Assembly (NCBI RefSeq): GCF_000739935.1
Contig: NZ_BBJU01000029.1
Coordinates: 58,483 to 122,482 of the forward strand
Source: Agrobacterium rubi TR3 = NBRC 13261
GTDB lineage: Bacteria > Pseudomonadota > Alphaproteobacteria > Rhizobiales > Rhizobiaceae
Length of the DNA stretch: 64,000 bases
Direction of reading: 5' to 3'
Shown: piece by piece, positions 7,730-16,410 of the stretch
How the letters are laid out: each line of letters begins with the position of its first letter
Numbering within the stretch: the first letter of the stretch is position 1
Notes under the pieces: generated by a model
What the model saw: the letters and a program-made list of their open reading frames with translations, nothing else
The model's database searches: none
Told to the model about the DNA's origin: nothing
Translations under genes and position numbers: made by a program

Positions 7730-9049
7730 ATGGCGCTTGGCGCATCGCATCGCTTGCAGGAAAGCCTGGCGGCGGTCGAAACGATGACACGTTTCGCCCT
7801 TGCCGTTCTCGCACTTGCTTCTGGCGTCTACACCTATCTGGGTGTGCGCAGCATTCTGGACGGTTCGCCGACGGCGGTCTTCTTTGCTGCCATCATCTAC
7901 TCCGCCTCTGTATCCGTCGGCATCTATGCATTCTGGTCATATATGGCGCGGTTTTATCCGCACGTCACCAGTCGTTCCAGCCGCACCGCCATGTTGGCGG
8001 TGATGGCCGTTGGCTGCGTGATGATCCTGGCCATGTCGAGCTGGTTGAATGCTGCCGCGTTGGCAGGATCGGCGGCACTGGAACAGCATCTTGCGGAAAC
8101 GGTCGAGGATTACACGGAAGATCTGGATCAGGCACACCAGAATGCGCTGGCAGCACAGAGCCTGTTGCCTGACATTCAACGCGCCAAGGAGCGTTTCACC
8201 CAGCTAGCGGCATCCGAACGACAGTCTGGCGCGCTGACCGGAACCACTGGCTCCGGCAGTGTCGTCTCGCTCCTGTCGCAGATGTCGTCACAACTGAACG
8301 AACTGGAAAACGGCATCAATGCATCGCGTGAGCAGGTTACCAACCTGTTCAACGAAGGCCAAAAACGCCTCGAGACGATGCGTGGTCTCGTCTCGGCACC
8401 CGGCGTCGTCGAACCGCGCGCCGACAAGTTCTCGTCGGAAGTCGTGGCCCTGACAGGCGTCATTGCATCGTTGGGGCAAACCTCGATCGCTCCCTCCATC
8501 CGCCGTGCGGCCGACGATCTTTCGCTCGGCTTCATCGCTCCGATCCCCGACGGCGGCGAACAGGATCTGATCAGCCGTCAGGATCGCGTGATGGAAACCA
8601 TCCGTGCCTCGGTTGCTGCGCAATCCAAGGTGTTGTCCGACGCTGCCGACGAAATTCTCTCGCGTGCTCCTGTGGCTGAGCGGCGTTTCGTGCCGCTCTC
8701 GTCGGCGGAAGCCGTTCTGCGTTATGCTTCCGACTTCATTCCCGCATGGGCAGGGGCCATTTCCATTGATCTGTTGCCAGGTGTCATGGTGTTCATTCTG
8801 GCCGTGGTGAATGGTGCAATCCGCAGGCAGGAAGAGACCATGCCGTTCGCCGAACGGATCACCGTGGCAGAACTGATGCAGACGCTGGCGATGCAGAAGG
8901 CCATCGCCGCTGAAACCATGTCAGCCACCGAAGTGCAGGCCACAGAAAATGCCATTGCAGAAGCCGAAGACAATAAGGACGACACGGAGACAAACAACAT
9001 CACCAGTCTCGGTCTGAACAAAACACCCCGCAAAGGTCCGGCGACATGA
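7730..9049 (+). CDS. Membrane protein with long periplasmic/coiled-coil domain, unknown function
   Basis: I do not recognise this 439-residue protein. The visible layout is three hydrophobic segments near 18-38, 44-66 and 84-110, then about 230 residues rich in Gln, Glu, Ala and Ser that look helical or coiled-coil (for example LSQMSSQLNELENGINASREQ), one more membrane segment near 340-360 (AGAISIDLLPGVMVFILAVVNG) and an acidic tail. The start ATG at 7730 follows GGAGATCGGCC. The next gene overlaps it by four bases (ATGA), so the two are translated together and their products probably act together at the inner membrane. Confidence 0.75.
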   Translation: MALGASHRLQESLAAVETMTRFALAVLALASGVYTYLGVRSILDGSPTAVFFAAIIYSASVSVGIYAFWSYMARFYPHVTSRSSRTAMLAVMAVGCVMILAMSSWLNAAALAGSAALEQHLAETVEDYTEDLDQAHQNALAAQSLLPDIQRAKERFTQLAASERQSGALTGTTGSGSVVSLLSQMSSQLNELENGINASREQVTNLFNEGQKRLETMRGLVSAPGVVEPRADKFSSEVVALTGVIASLGQTSIAPSIRRAADDLSLGFIAPIPDGGEQDLISRQDRVMETIRASVAAQSKVLSDAADEILSRAPVAERRFVPLSSAEAVLRYASDFIPAWAGAISIDLLPGVMVFILAVVNGAIRRQEETMPFAERITVAELMQTLAMQKAIAAETMSATEVQATENAIAEAEDNKDDTETNNITSLGLNKTPRKGPAT

Positions 9050-9834
9050 AACCGGCATCCGCGCTTAAGGCCGTGATCAGCATGGATGACGGCGTGCTGA
9101 TGCGCGGCGCCTTCTACGTGCTGCTGGCGGCAGCGGTCGCCTTTCTGGTGATCGACATCCGGGAGATCAGCACGGCCGAAGCGGCACGACCAGGTCTTGA
9201 AACATTGCCGGACGTGCCGACTTTTCTCCCTCCGACGACCGCGCCAGGAGCGCCTGGCGCGCCGCCAGTCCAACCTTCAAGCCCGGAGGAAGTCTTGCGC
9301 AAGCCGATGACATTCAATCTTGTCTCGGGTGGCGTGCTCGTTGCCGAAGGCACTATCGACCCCGGCGCAGCTGGCCGCTTTGCCAACGAGGTCGAGGCTC
9401 GTGGCGAGTATATCAAATTGATCTCTTTGAACTCACCGGGAGGTTCGGTCGATGACGCCATTGCGATGTCCAAGCTGATCCGAGAGAAGAATATCGCCAC
9501 GAAGGTCGCGGAAAAGGCGCTCTGCGCCTCCTCCTGCCCAATCGTCTTTGCGGGTGGCGTGACACGATCGGCAGAAAAGGATGCCGTGGTGGGCGTGCAT
9601 CAGGTGTTCAATGGTGGCATTGAGCGCCCGTCACCGGACCAAGCGATGTCCAGTGTTCAAGCAACCACCGCGCGCGTCGCGCGACACCTCGACGAGATGG
9701 GTATCGGCGCCGGTTTATGGATCCACGCGCTGGAGACCCCGCCCAACCAGCTCTATTATCTGACACCCGCAGAAATGGCGAAATACCGGCTGACGACCGA
9801 CGCAACCCCTGCGGCGACACCAGGCGCTGGCTGA
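9046..9834 (+). CDS. Membrane-anchored ClpP/crotonase-fold serine protease (COG3904-like)
   Basis: This 262-residue protein has one N-terminal membrane anchor (about 22-38), a proline-rich linker (PPTTAPGAPGAPP) and a periplasmic ClpP-like domain. The oxyanion loop is LNSPGGSVDDA, the probable nucleophile lies in CASSCPIVFAGG, and the His is in VGVHQV. That order matches the COG3904 family of predicted periplasmic proteases. The ATGA overlap with the upstream membrane protein suggests a two-component unit, with the partner acting as scaffold or substrate selector (inference). The substrate is unknown. Confidence 0.75.
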   Translation: MKPASALKAVISMDDGVLMRGAFYVLLAAAVAFLVIDIREISTAEAARPGLETLPDVPTFLPPTTAPGAPGAPPVQPSSPEEVLRKPMTFNLVSGGVLVAEGTIDPGAAGRFANEVEARGEYIKLISLNSPGGSVDDAIAMSKLIREKNIATKVAEKALCASSCPIVFAGGVTRSAEKDAVVGVHQVFNGGIERPSPDQAMSSVQATTARVARHLDEMGIGAGLWIHALETPPNQLYYLTPAEMAKYRLTTDATPAATPGAG

Positions 9835-10805
9835 TGTTCGATCAGATGTCGAAACCCGGTGGCTATATCCACAAAACCTCGAAGAGGTGACCTTTACAAC
9901 AGGTAATCTGACATGTGCGGCGCATCGTTTGCGCGGAGCAGCGATCTTGTTTTTTGTTCTGCCGCGTCGCGTTGAATTGGTTCCACGGTCGGGATCCCGT
10001 GCCATTCGATCGCGTGATGCGCAAGATGAATAGGGACATGGATACCTGTGTCCGAATGCCTTGTTGAAGCGCTCTTGATGCTCAGGGTCGACCAAGACAA
10101 TCGGATATTGGCCCGCGATATCAACGATACGGAACCGCTGCAGACGAAACGTGACCTTCGTCTGTTTGTAAAGGAACGCTGGAGGGCTCGCGCGACGTTC
10201 AACCCGCTCTCGCTTAAGCGGTCGCACCTGCCTCGACTATGCGCCATCACTGCCCAGAGATATGCGTATTAAACCGCGGCGCTTTGAGCGGAAACTGGGC
10301 TCGCATGGCGCTGCTTCTCCCTCAGAAACCAAGCCAAGGGAAACCCAAAATTCAACGCCGATTGACACGAGGACTCCCGGTCGCGCGATTTGGGACTACG
10401 ATGTTGAGATTGACGCCCATCGGCCATCATCATGTTCTCAGGACAGTCAGATTGAGCTATCCAATGCTAAGAAAAGCTAGCTTTTCGAAGTAGAGGTCGA
10501 GCTTAAGCTGAACTTACCTAGGGTCACATATATTGAAAGTATATGTTATATATCAGAAAGTTAGATCGAAAATCTTTAGGCGCGGTTGGTTCGTTCCACT
10601 CTAGGCGAAGAGGCTCCATCCTATTCGTGGCGTAGCCGAAAGACGATAATCTGACTTCTCGTAGCAAGCAAATATCTCGTGGCATTCAACTGACTTGATC
10701 CAGATGAAAGTTAGGTGGTAGTCGTGTCACCACAGTGTCGAGTGATCCTTGGAGTGCTCATGCCGACATCTGAGTTGCTTCCGGCAACTGATAGAAGAAA
10801 AACAC
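9835..10805. other. Gene-poor stretch of about 970 bases
   Basis: Several short frames cross this region on both strands, but none has a recognisable domain, ribosome site and coding look together. It separates the protease pair from the first catabolic module and may hold gene debris. AT-rich sequence near 10520-10560 could carry promoter elements for the regulator at 10806. I see no RNA gene. Confidence 0.45.
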
Positions 10806-11426
10806 ATGAAGGGCGATTTAGCACTGATGGCAGCAATTCACGATGACGCCGTGGCGCAGACCGTAAATCCAGCCCGGTTGGGGATGCGGTTGCGACTGGC
10901 GCGTCAGACGCGGGGGATGACGTTGAAGGCTCTTGCCGATGCCGCCAACTGCTCCGAAAGCCTGCTCTCGAAAATCGAAAACGGCAAGGCATCACCTTCC
11001 TTGCCGATGTTGCATAGGCTTGTGGGCGCGCTCGATACAAATATCGGCTGGATGTTTGAAGAGTCTGACGATGAGGAGGGCATCGTCTTCCGGTCAGGCA
11101 CGCGACCGCTTATCGCGCTTGATCCTTTGCGACGCGGCGAGGGAATTTCACTGGAACGAATTATCCCCTATTCAGCGGGTCATTTGCTTCAGTGCAATAT
11201 CCACCATATCGAGGAGGGTGGAGAAAGCGCTGGCCCAATTCAGCATGCGGGTGAAGAAGTTGGGTATCTTCTGGTGGGTGCGATCGAGCTGATTGTCGAT
11301 GGAAAAAGCTATATGCTCGCGGCCGGCGATGCCTTTGTCTTCAATTCCGATCTACCGCATCATTATCGCAATACAGGCCATGAGCGGGCCAGCATTTTCT
11401 GGGTCAATACGCCCGCCACATTCTGA
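10806..11426 (+). CDS. XRE-family transcriptional regulator with C-terminal cupin sensor
   Basis: The protein has 206 residues. A helix-turn-helix of the XRE/Cro type covers about 26-82 (RLGMRLRLARQTRGMTLKAL then SESLLSKIENG). A cupin_2 barrel covers about 125-200 (HAGEEVGYLLVGAIELIVDG, then PHHYRN), the usual small-molecule or metal sensor of this family. ATG at 10806, with GAAGAA upstream, is preferred over an in-frame TTG at 10749. It precedes a transporter-enzyme operon on the same strand, and a 16-bp inverted repeat lies just after its stop, so it probably controls that operon, with a pathway intermediate as ligand. Confidence 0.9.
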   Translation: MKGDLALMAAIHDDAVAQTVNPARLGMRLRLARQTRGMTLKALADAANCSESLLSKIENGKASPSLPMLHRLVGALDTNIGWMFEESDDEEGIVFRSGTRPLIALDPLRRGEGISLERIIPYSAGHLLQCNIHHIEEGGESAGPIQHAGEEVGYLLVGAIELIVDGKSYMLAAGDAFVFNSDLPHHYRNTGHERASIFWVNTPATF

Positions 11427-11447
11427 ATTCCTGCTTCCGGAAAGTTC

Positions 11448-11488
11448 AATTCAAGAGACTTGACAAAAATTCAAGTCTCTTGAATTAT
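11448..11488 (+). promoter_or_regulatory. Operator palindrome overlapping promoter of module A operon
   Basis: AATTCAAGAGACTTGA (11448-11463) is repeated exactly inverted at 11471-11486 with a 7-base spacer. A TTGACA -35 box (11460-11465) overlaps the left arm and AATTAT at 11483-11488, 17 bases on, can be the -10. There is no T-run after the right arm, so this is an operator rather than a terminator. Its place between the XRE-cupin gene and the binding-protein gene makes that regulator the natural ligand (inference). Confidence 0.7.
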
Positions 11489-11552
11489 GTCCTTGTGCTT
11501 AAGCGCCTGATGGTCTGGTTAAAGGCCATTCCGAAAAACAAGGGGAACCCGA

Positions 11553-12494
11553 ATGCGCCTTTCCAGATTTTTGATCCACAGCACCGCAGCCGCCGCTATG
11601 ACGCTGGCTTTCGGCGTCGCATCCGCCAGCGCAGACACATTTGCGCTCGTTACCATCAACCAGCAGGCTTTGTTCTTCAATCAGATCAATGACGGTGCTC
11701 AGAAGGCCGCAGACGCTGCCGGAGCGAAACTGGTGATCTTCAACGCCAACAATGTGCCTGCCGCACAAAATGATGCAATCGAGAACTACATTACCCAGAA
11801 GGTTGACGGCATCATTCTGGTCGCCATCGATGTCAATGGCGTGAAGCCAGCCATTACGGCTGCGAAGACAGCGGGCATCCCCGTCATCGCCATCGATGCG
11901 CAAATCCCAGATGGTGATAATGTCGCCTTCATCGGTGTCGATAACGCCAAGGCCGGTGAAGATATCGGCAAGTTCTTTTCCGATTATGTGAAGGCCGACA
12001 TGAGCGGCACAGCCAAGACCGGCATTGTCGGAGCCCTCAATTCCTTCATTCAGAACCAGCGTCTCGATGGCTTCAAGAAGGCTGTAATGGATGGTGGCCA
12101 GAAGGTTACCTTCCTCGATACGGTTGATGGACAGAACCAGCAGGACGTTGCGTTGGGTGCTGCTGAAAACCTGATGACCGCCAATCCGGATATGACGACG
12201 ATCTATGCTACAGGTGAACCGCAGTTGATCGGCGCCGTCTCGGCCGTCGAAAGCCAGGGCCGTCAGAAAGACGTCAAGATATTTGGCTGGGACCTGACCG
12301 CACAGGCAGTGAAAGGCATCGAAGAAGGCTGGGTCACCGCCGTCGTTCAGCAGGATCCAGCAGGCGAGGGCAAGGCTGCCGTCGAAGCGCTGACCAAGCT
12401 GAAAAAGGGTGAAACCATCGAACCGATCATCAACGTTCCAGTGACGATCGTCACCAAGGACAACGTCGCCAAGTTCAAGGACATGTTCAAGTAA
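11553..12494 (+). CDS. Sugar ABC transporter substrate-binding protein (FrcB/RbsB-like)
   Basis: This 313-residue periplasmic protein of the Peripla_BP_4 family has a Sec signal peptide (hydrophobic core ending in ASASADTFA, cleavage near residue 27), then two alpha/beta lobes. Typical segments are GIPVIAIDAQIP, NVAFIGVDNAKAGEDIG and VKIFGWDLTAQAV. It delivers a monosaccharide or similar small polyol to the permease encoded further on. It is the first gene of the operon and is followed by a hairpin that may keep its mRNA more abundant than the rest. The substrate is not readable; fructose or ribose-like ligands are the family norm. Confidence 0.9.
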   Translation: MRLSRFLIHSTAAAAMTLAFGVASASADTFALVTINQQALFFNQINDGAQKAADAAGAKLVIFNANNVPAAQNDAIENYITQKVDGIILVAIDVNGVKPAITAAKTAGIPVIAIDAQIPDGDNVAFIGVDNAKAGEDIGKFFSDYVKADMSGTAKTGIVGALNSFIQNQRLDGFKKAVMDGGQKVTFLDTVDGQNQQDVALGAAENLMTANPDMTTIYATGEPQLIGAVSAVESQGRQKDVKIFGWDLTAQAVKGIEEGWVTAVVQQDPAGEGKAAVEALTKLKKGETIEPIINVPVTIVTKDNVAKFKDMFK

Positions 12495-12541
12495 GCCCGC
12501 TTCTTTCGGCCAAGGCCTACCCTCATCTGGCTATTGGCTAT

Positions 12542-12565
12542 CGTCTCCCTGCTCGCGGGGAGACG
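12542..12565 (+). repeat. Intercistronic hairpin, RIME-like mosaic element
   Basis: CGTCTCCC (12542-12549) pairs with GGGAGACG (12558-12565) around an 8-base loop. The surrounding 12515-12615 (CCCTCATCTGGC, then the hairpin, then GGGTTTAGGGTGTGGGG) recalls the intergenic mosaic repeats of Rhizobiaceae. Lying between the binding-protein gene and the ATPase gene, it probably blocks exonucleases or partly ends transcription. The RIME label is from memory of the family's look. Confidence 0.5.
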
Positions 12566-12679
12566 GAATTCGCGGCACTCCCCGTCATTACCCTTTCGCG
12601 TTCGCGGGTTTAGGGTGTGGGGCGGTTGAGCTGCAAAGATGCGATGTTTCTTGAAGCCCTTATGAACAGGAACGCCACC

Positions 12680-13477
12680 ATGACCGACGGCGAAACATAC
12701 CGTGTCCGGATGACCGGTATTTCGAAACGCTACAACCCAATTCAAACGCTGGACAACGTCTCGCTAAGCCTCAAGCCCGGCGAAGTTCTGGGTCTGGTCG
12801 GTGACAATGGTGCCGGAAAATCGACGCTGAGCAAAGTGCTGTCAGGTGCCGTCATTCCCGATAGCGGCACCATCGAGATCGACGGCAAAGCCGTTTCTTT
12901 CTCCTCGCCCGCCGATGCACGCGCCTCTCATGTCGAGATGGTCTATCAGGACCTGTCGCTCTGTGACACGGTCGATGTTGCGGGCAATCTGTTTCTCGGC
13001 CGCGAACCGCGCCGTCATATTCTGGGCATGTCTTTTCTCGACAAGAAAAAAATGCACGGTCTGACGCGCGAGATGCTCGACCGTCTCGGCATCGTTATCG
13101 CCGATACCAGGCTCAAGGTCGAAAACCTGTCGGGCGGCCAGCGCCAGTCGATCGCCATCGGCCGTGCCGCATCGTTCGAACCCAAGGTTCTCATCATGGA
13201 CGAACCGACGGCGGCGCTTGCTGTAGCCGAGGTCGAGGCGGTGCTCGAACTTATCCGCACGGTCAGCGCACGTGGTGTCAGCGTCATTCTCATCACCCAT
13301 CGCTTGCAGGATCTGTTCCTCGTCTGCGATCGTATTCAGGTCATGTATGAAGGGCGCAATGTCGCCGAACGACTGATTGGCGAGACCAGTATCGAGGAGG
13401 TGGTCAATCTGATCGTCGGGCGCAAGTTCTCTGCCCGTTCCGCCCGGCACGGCAATGAAAACGGAGTTTCAGCATGA
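12680..13477 (+). CDS. Sugar ABC transporter ATP-binding protein, single-domain (FrcA-like)
   Basis: The 265-residue ATPase has one nucleotide-binding domain: Walker A GDNGAGKST at 41-49, signature LSGGQRQ, Walker B VLIMDEPTAAL, and switch His in LITHRLQDL. Most importers of this family use a fused double-domain ATPase of about 500 residues, as do modules B and C here; the single domain matches the FrcBCA fructose importer type. The chosen start is ATG at 12680 after AGGAAC; ATG at 12662 and GTG at 12617 are alternatives. It overlaps the permease gene by ATGA. Confidence 0.88.
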   Translation: MTDGETYRVRMTGISKRYNPIQTLDNVSLSLKPGEVLGLVGDNGAGKSTLSKVLSGAVIPDSGTIEIDGKAVSFSSPADARASHVEMVYQDLSLCDTVDVAGNLFLGREPRRHILGMSFLDKKKMHGLTREMLDRLGIVIADTRLKVENLSGGQRQSIAIGRAASFEPKVLIMDEPTAALAVAEVEAVLELIRTVSARGVSVILITHRLQDLFLVCDRIQVMYEGRNVAERLIGETSIEEVVNLIVGRKFSARSARHGNENGVSA

Positions 13478-14514
13478 GCATGCCCTCATCTCAAAGCGGT
13501 CCGTCTCAGGCCGGGCATTCTGGTTCGCACGTGTCGCCATCCCGGCTGCGCAAGGCGACGCTGTGGGACAAGTTGCTGGCCAATGGCAGTGTCGTCTCCA
13601 TTGCCCTTTTCTTTGTCGTCGTCTGCGTCGTCTTTTCATTCATCACCGATGCCTTTCTGACGGCACCGAACCTGCTCAATATCATTCGCCAGTCGGCACC
13701 GCTGCTGATCGTTGCCGCCGCCATGACCTTTGTGATCACTACCGGTGGCATTGATCTGTCGGTCGGCTCGGTGCTGGCACTCGTCGCCACCTTGTCGGCA
13801 ACGGCTCTTCAGGCCGGGCTCGCATGGCCACTCGTCATTCTGGTGATGCTGTTGTTGGGTGCGATCATTGGCGCGATCCAAGGCTTTTTCATCGCCTATG
13901 AGCGTATCCCAGCCTTCATCGTCACGCTCGCGGGCCTCTCCGTCATCCGTGGGTTTGCGCTGCTCATTACCGGCGGTTACTCGATCCCCGTTGATCCAAC
14001 CAGTTTCTTCAACGTCATTGGCCGGTCCTGGTTTCTGGGCGTTCCGGTGCCAGCATGGATTGCGCTATCGATTTTGCTGATCGCCTATGTCACCTTCAAT
14101 GAAACGCCCTTCGGCCGCTATGTCACAGGGATCGGTGCCAATGCCGAGGCTGTGCGTCGTGCGGGCATCGACACCCGCTTCGCGACGATGTTCGTCTATA
14201 TCCTCTCCAGCACGGCCGCAGCACTCGCCGGTATTATCGTTACTGCCCGTCTCGGCTCAGGCTCTTCCAATGCAGGCCAGGGCTTCGAACTCGAGGTCAT
14301 CGCCGCTGTGGTTCTTGGGGGAACCAGCCTGTTTGGTGGACGCGGCACAATCGTCGGCACGGTGCTGGGTGCGCTCACCGTTGCGGTCATCGCCAATGGT
14401 CTGATCCTCGCACATATGTCGCCGTTCCTGACGCCAATCGTGACCGGCACCATCATCCTGATCGCCGTTTGGCTCAATTTCCGCCTGTTCCGTGGCGCAG
14501 TCAGGGGCAAATAA
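13474..14514 (+). CDS. Sugar ABC transporter permease (FrcC/RbsC-like)
   Basis: This 346-residue inner-membrane permease of the BPD_transp_2 family has a polar N-terminal leader of about 40 residues and then eight to ten helices. Family hallmarks are ITTGGIDLSVGSVLAL, the ATPase-contact segment ETPFGRYVTGIGANAEAVRRAGI and AAVVLGGTSLFGGRGTIVG. Only one permease gene is present, so it should form a homodimer. It is translationally coupled to the ATPase gene (ATGA) and ends two bases before the hydrolase gene. Confidence 0.92.
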   Translation: MSMPSSQSGPSQAGHSGSHVSPSRLRKATLWDKLLANGSVVSIALFFVVVCVVFSFITDAFLTAPNLLNIIRQSAPLLIVAAAMTFVITTGGIDLSVGSVLALVATLSATALQAGLAWPLVILVMLLLGAIIGAIQGFFIAYERIPAFIVTLAGLSVIRGFALLITGGYSIPVDPTSFFNVIGRSWFLGVPVPAWIALSILLIAYVTFNETPFGRYVTGIGANAEAVRRAGIDTRFATMFVYILSSTAAALAGIIVTARLGSGSSNAGQGFELEVIAAVVLGGTSLFGGRGTIVGTVLGALTVAVIANGLILAHMSPFLTPIVTGTIILIAVWLNFRLFRGAVRGK

Positions 14515-14516
14515 AT

Positions 14517-15605
14517 ATGGATCATCTGTTCGATATGACACCCAGAGGGCGAGCGGAGATTGGCGTCAAATCTGGAACGGTGATGACGGTTCTCGGACCT
14601 GTGCCAGTCGCTGACATGGGCATCACCCTCATGCACGAGCATATCCTGCTCGATGGTGCCAAATCCTGGCGCTGCCCCTGCCATCCCGAAGCTCAAGCCA
14701 TCGGCGAGCAAAAGGTCAGCATGGAGATCATCGGCGAACTGCGGATGAACCCCTATATGAACCGCGATAACGTCTCGCTGGATGACAGCGACTTGGCGCT
14801 ATCTGAACTGACGCGGTTTCAGGCATTGGGCGGGCACACGGTCGTCGATACGACCAATATCGGGATTGGCCGCGAACCTGCAAAGCTTGCCCGCATCGCA
14901 AAAATGTCCGGCCTGAAGATCGTTATGGGAACCGGTTTCTATCTTGAATTCAGTCATCCTGAGTGGCTGAAATCCATGGATGTCGATGAGGTCACCGAGT
15001 TTATCGTCAACGACATCGGCGGCGGTGAAACGCAGCCGGAGGTTATGGCAGGCATCATCGGAGAAATCGGCGTCAGCAAGGATTTTACCGCCGAAGAACG
15101 CAAGTCGCTGCGTGGCGCTGCGCGGGCATCGAAGATTACCGGCGTGCCACTGTCCATCCACCTGCCTGGATGGGAACGACTGGCTCACGAGGTTCTGGAT
15201 GTCGTGGAGGAGGAGGGGGCCGATCTGCGCCATACCATCCTTTGCCACATGAACCCAAGCCATGACGATCTGCCGTACCAGAAGGCGTTGGCTGAGCGCG
15301 GTGCTTTCCTGGAATACGATATGATCGGCATGGACTTCTATTATGCCGATCAGGATGCTCAGTCCCCATCCGACGAGCAGAACGCCCGCGCCATCCGATC
15401 GCTGATCGACATGGGCTACGGCAACCGTATGCTGTTGTCGCAGGACGTGTTCATGAAAATCATGCTGACCCGTTACGGCGGCTTCGGTTACGGTTTCATC
15501 CTCAAGCACTTCCTGCCGCGCCTGAAGCGACATGGTGTCGAACAAGCCGCGATCGATCGGATGCTGATCGACAATCCGAAATCCGTTTTTTCCAGCGTGA
15601 TCTGA
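14517..15605 (+). CDS. Phosphotriesterase-family metal hydrolase
   Basis: This 362-residue amidohydrolase-superfamily TIM barrel has the metal ligands of the phosphotriesterase/lactonase branch: HEH at 40-42 (LMHEHILLDG), Glu in GEIGVS at the bridging-residue position usually held by Lys, His in SIHLPG, His in ILCHMNPSHDD and Asp in LLSQDVF. Members cleave lactones, phosphate esters or amide-like bonds. ATG at 14517 follows AGGGGCAA; an upstream in-frame start would overlap the permease. Being the first enzyme gene after the importer, it probably acts early, opening a lactone or glycosidic/ester bond in the imported compound (inference). Confidence 0.87.
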   Translation: MDHLFDMTPRGRAEIGVKSGTVMTVLGPVPVADMGITLMHEHILLDGAKSWRCPCHPEAQAIGEQKVSMEIIGELRMNPYMNRDNVSLDDSDLALSELTRFQALGGHTVVDTTNIGIGREPAKLARIAKMSGLKIVMGTGFYLEFSHPEWLKSMDVDEVTEFIVNDIGGGETQPEVMAGIIGEIGVSKDFTAEERKSLRGAARASKITGVPLSIHLPGWERLAHEVLDVVEEEGADLRHTILCHMNPSHDDLPYQKALAERGAFLEYDMIGMDFYYADQDAQSPSDEQNARAIRSLIDMGYGNRMLLSQDVFMKIMLTRYGGFGYGFILKHFLPRLKRHGVEQAAIDRMLIDNPKSVFSSVI

Positions 15606-15636
15606 AACGCTGATCGACATATCCAAGGAGTTTTTC

Positions 15637-16407
15637 ATGTCCAAGTCCAAAGTTCTTCTCGCAGGCGAATCCTGGGTGTCTACGGCCACTCATATCAAAG
15701 GTTTCGACCAGTTTCCGACCGTTACCTATCACACCGGCGCGGACGAGTTGTTGGCCGCGCTCAAGGACAGCCCTTTCGACGTCCAGTTCATGCCAGCGCA
15801 TGAGGCGCAGCGCGACTTCCCGCAATCGCTGGAAGCCCTGTCGGCTTATGATGCGATCATCCTGTCGGATATCGGTGCCAACACGCTGCTCTTGCATCCC
15901 GACACCTGGATTCACTCCAAAACCACACCAAACCGTCTACGCTTGTTGCGAGAGTATGTTCAAAACGGTGGCGCGCTCCTGATGCTCGGCGGCTATTACA
16001 GTTTCCAAGGCATCAATGGTGGTGCGCGCTACCGCAAGACGCCGGTCGAAGACGTGCTGCCGGTCTCTTGCCTTGCCTATGATGACCGTGTCGAAGTGCC
16101 TGAAGGTTTTGCGCCCGTGGTCACCGGCAATGCAAGCCACCCGATTCTGAAAGGTCTTGGAACGGACTGGCCCATCCTGCTCGGTTACAACGAAGTCACG
16201 GTGAAGGACGGCGCTGACGTTCTGGCGACGGTCTCGACGGACTATGGTTCGCAGCCGCTGCTGGTAACGGGAACCTACGGCAAGGGCCGCACGGTCGCCT
16301 GGACCTCAGATGTCGGTCCACACTGGCTGCCATCGAGCTTCATCGCCTGGCCGGGTTACAAGACCTTGTTCGAACAGATGCTTGCCTGGGCCACTGTGAA
16401 GGCCTGA
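15637..16407 (+). CDS. Class I glutamine amidotransferase-like protein (COG5426/ThuA-like fold)
   Basis: This 256-residue cytoplasmic protein opens with a Rossmann-like strand (KVLLAGESW), followed by AYDAIILSDIGANTLLLHP and GGALLMLGGYYSFQGING, the pattern of the STM3548-like family with a class I amidotransferase or ThuA fold. The usual nucleophile Cys of true amidotransferases is not visible at the elbow (LGGYYS), so transfer of glutamine nitrogen is doubtful. ThuA relatives act on keto-sugars. A GTYGKGRTVAWTSD segment near the end is typical. AAGGAG precedes the ATG. The role in the pathway is unknown. Confidence 0.75.
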   Translation: MSKSKVLLAGESWVSTATHIKGFDQFPTVTYHTGADELLAALKDSPFDVQFMPAHEAQRDFPQSLEALSAYDAIILSDIGANTLLLHPDTWIHSKTTPNRLRLLREYVQNGGALLMLGGYYSFQGINGGARYRKTPVEDVLPVSCLAYDDRVEVPEGFAPVVTGNASHPILKGLGTDWPILLGYNEVTVKDGADVLATVSTDYGSQPLLVTGTYGKGRTVAWTSDVGPHWLPSSFIAWPGYKTLFEQMLAWATVKA

Positions 16408-16410
16408 ACC

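Noticed and set aside
10048..10272. Short frames in the 9.8-10.8 kb gap
   Set aside because: No ribosome site, no recognisable domain and competing frames on both strands of similar length.
11448..11486. Inverted repeat read as the terminator of the XRE-cupin gene
   Set aside because: There is no T-run after the right arm and the repeat overlaps a TTGACA box, so an operator is the better reading.
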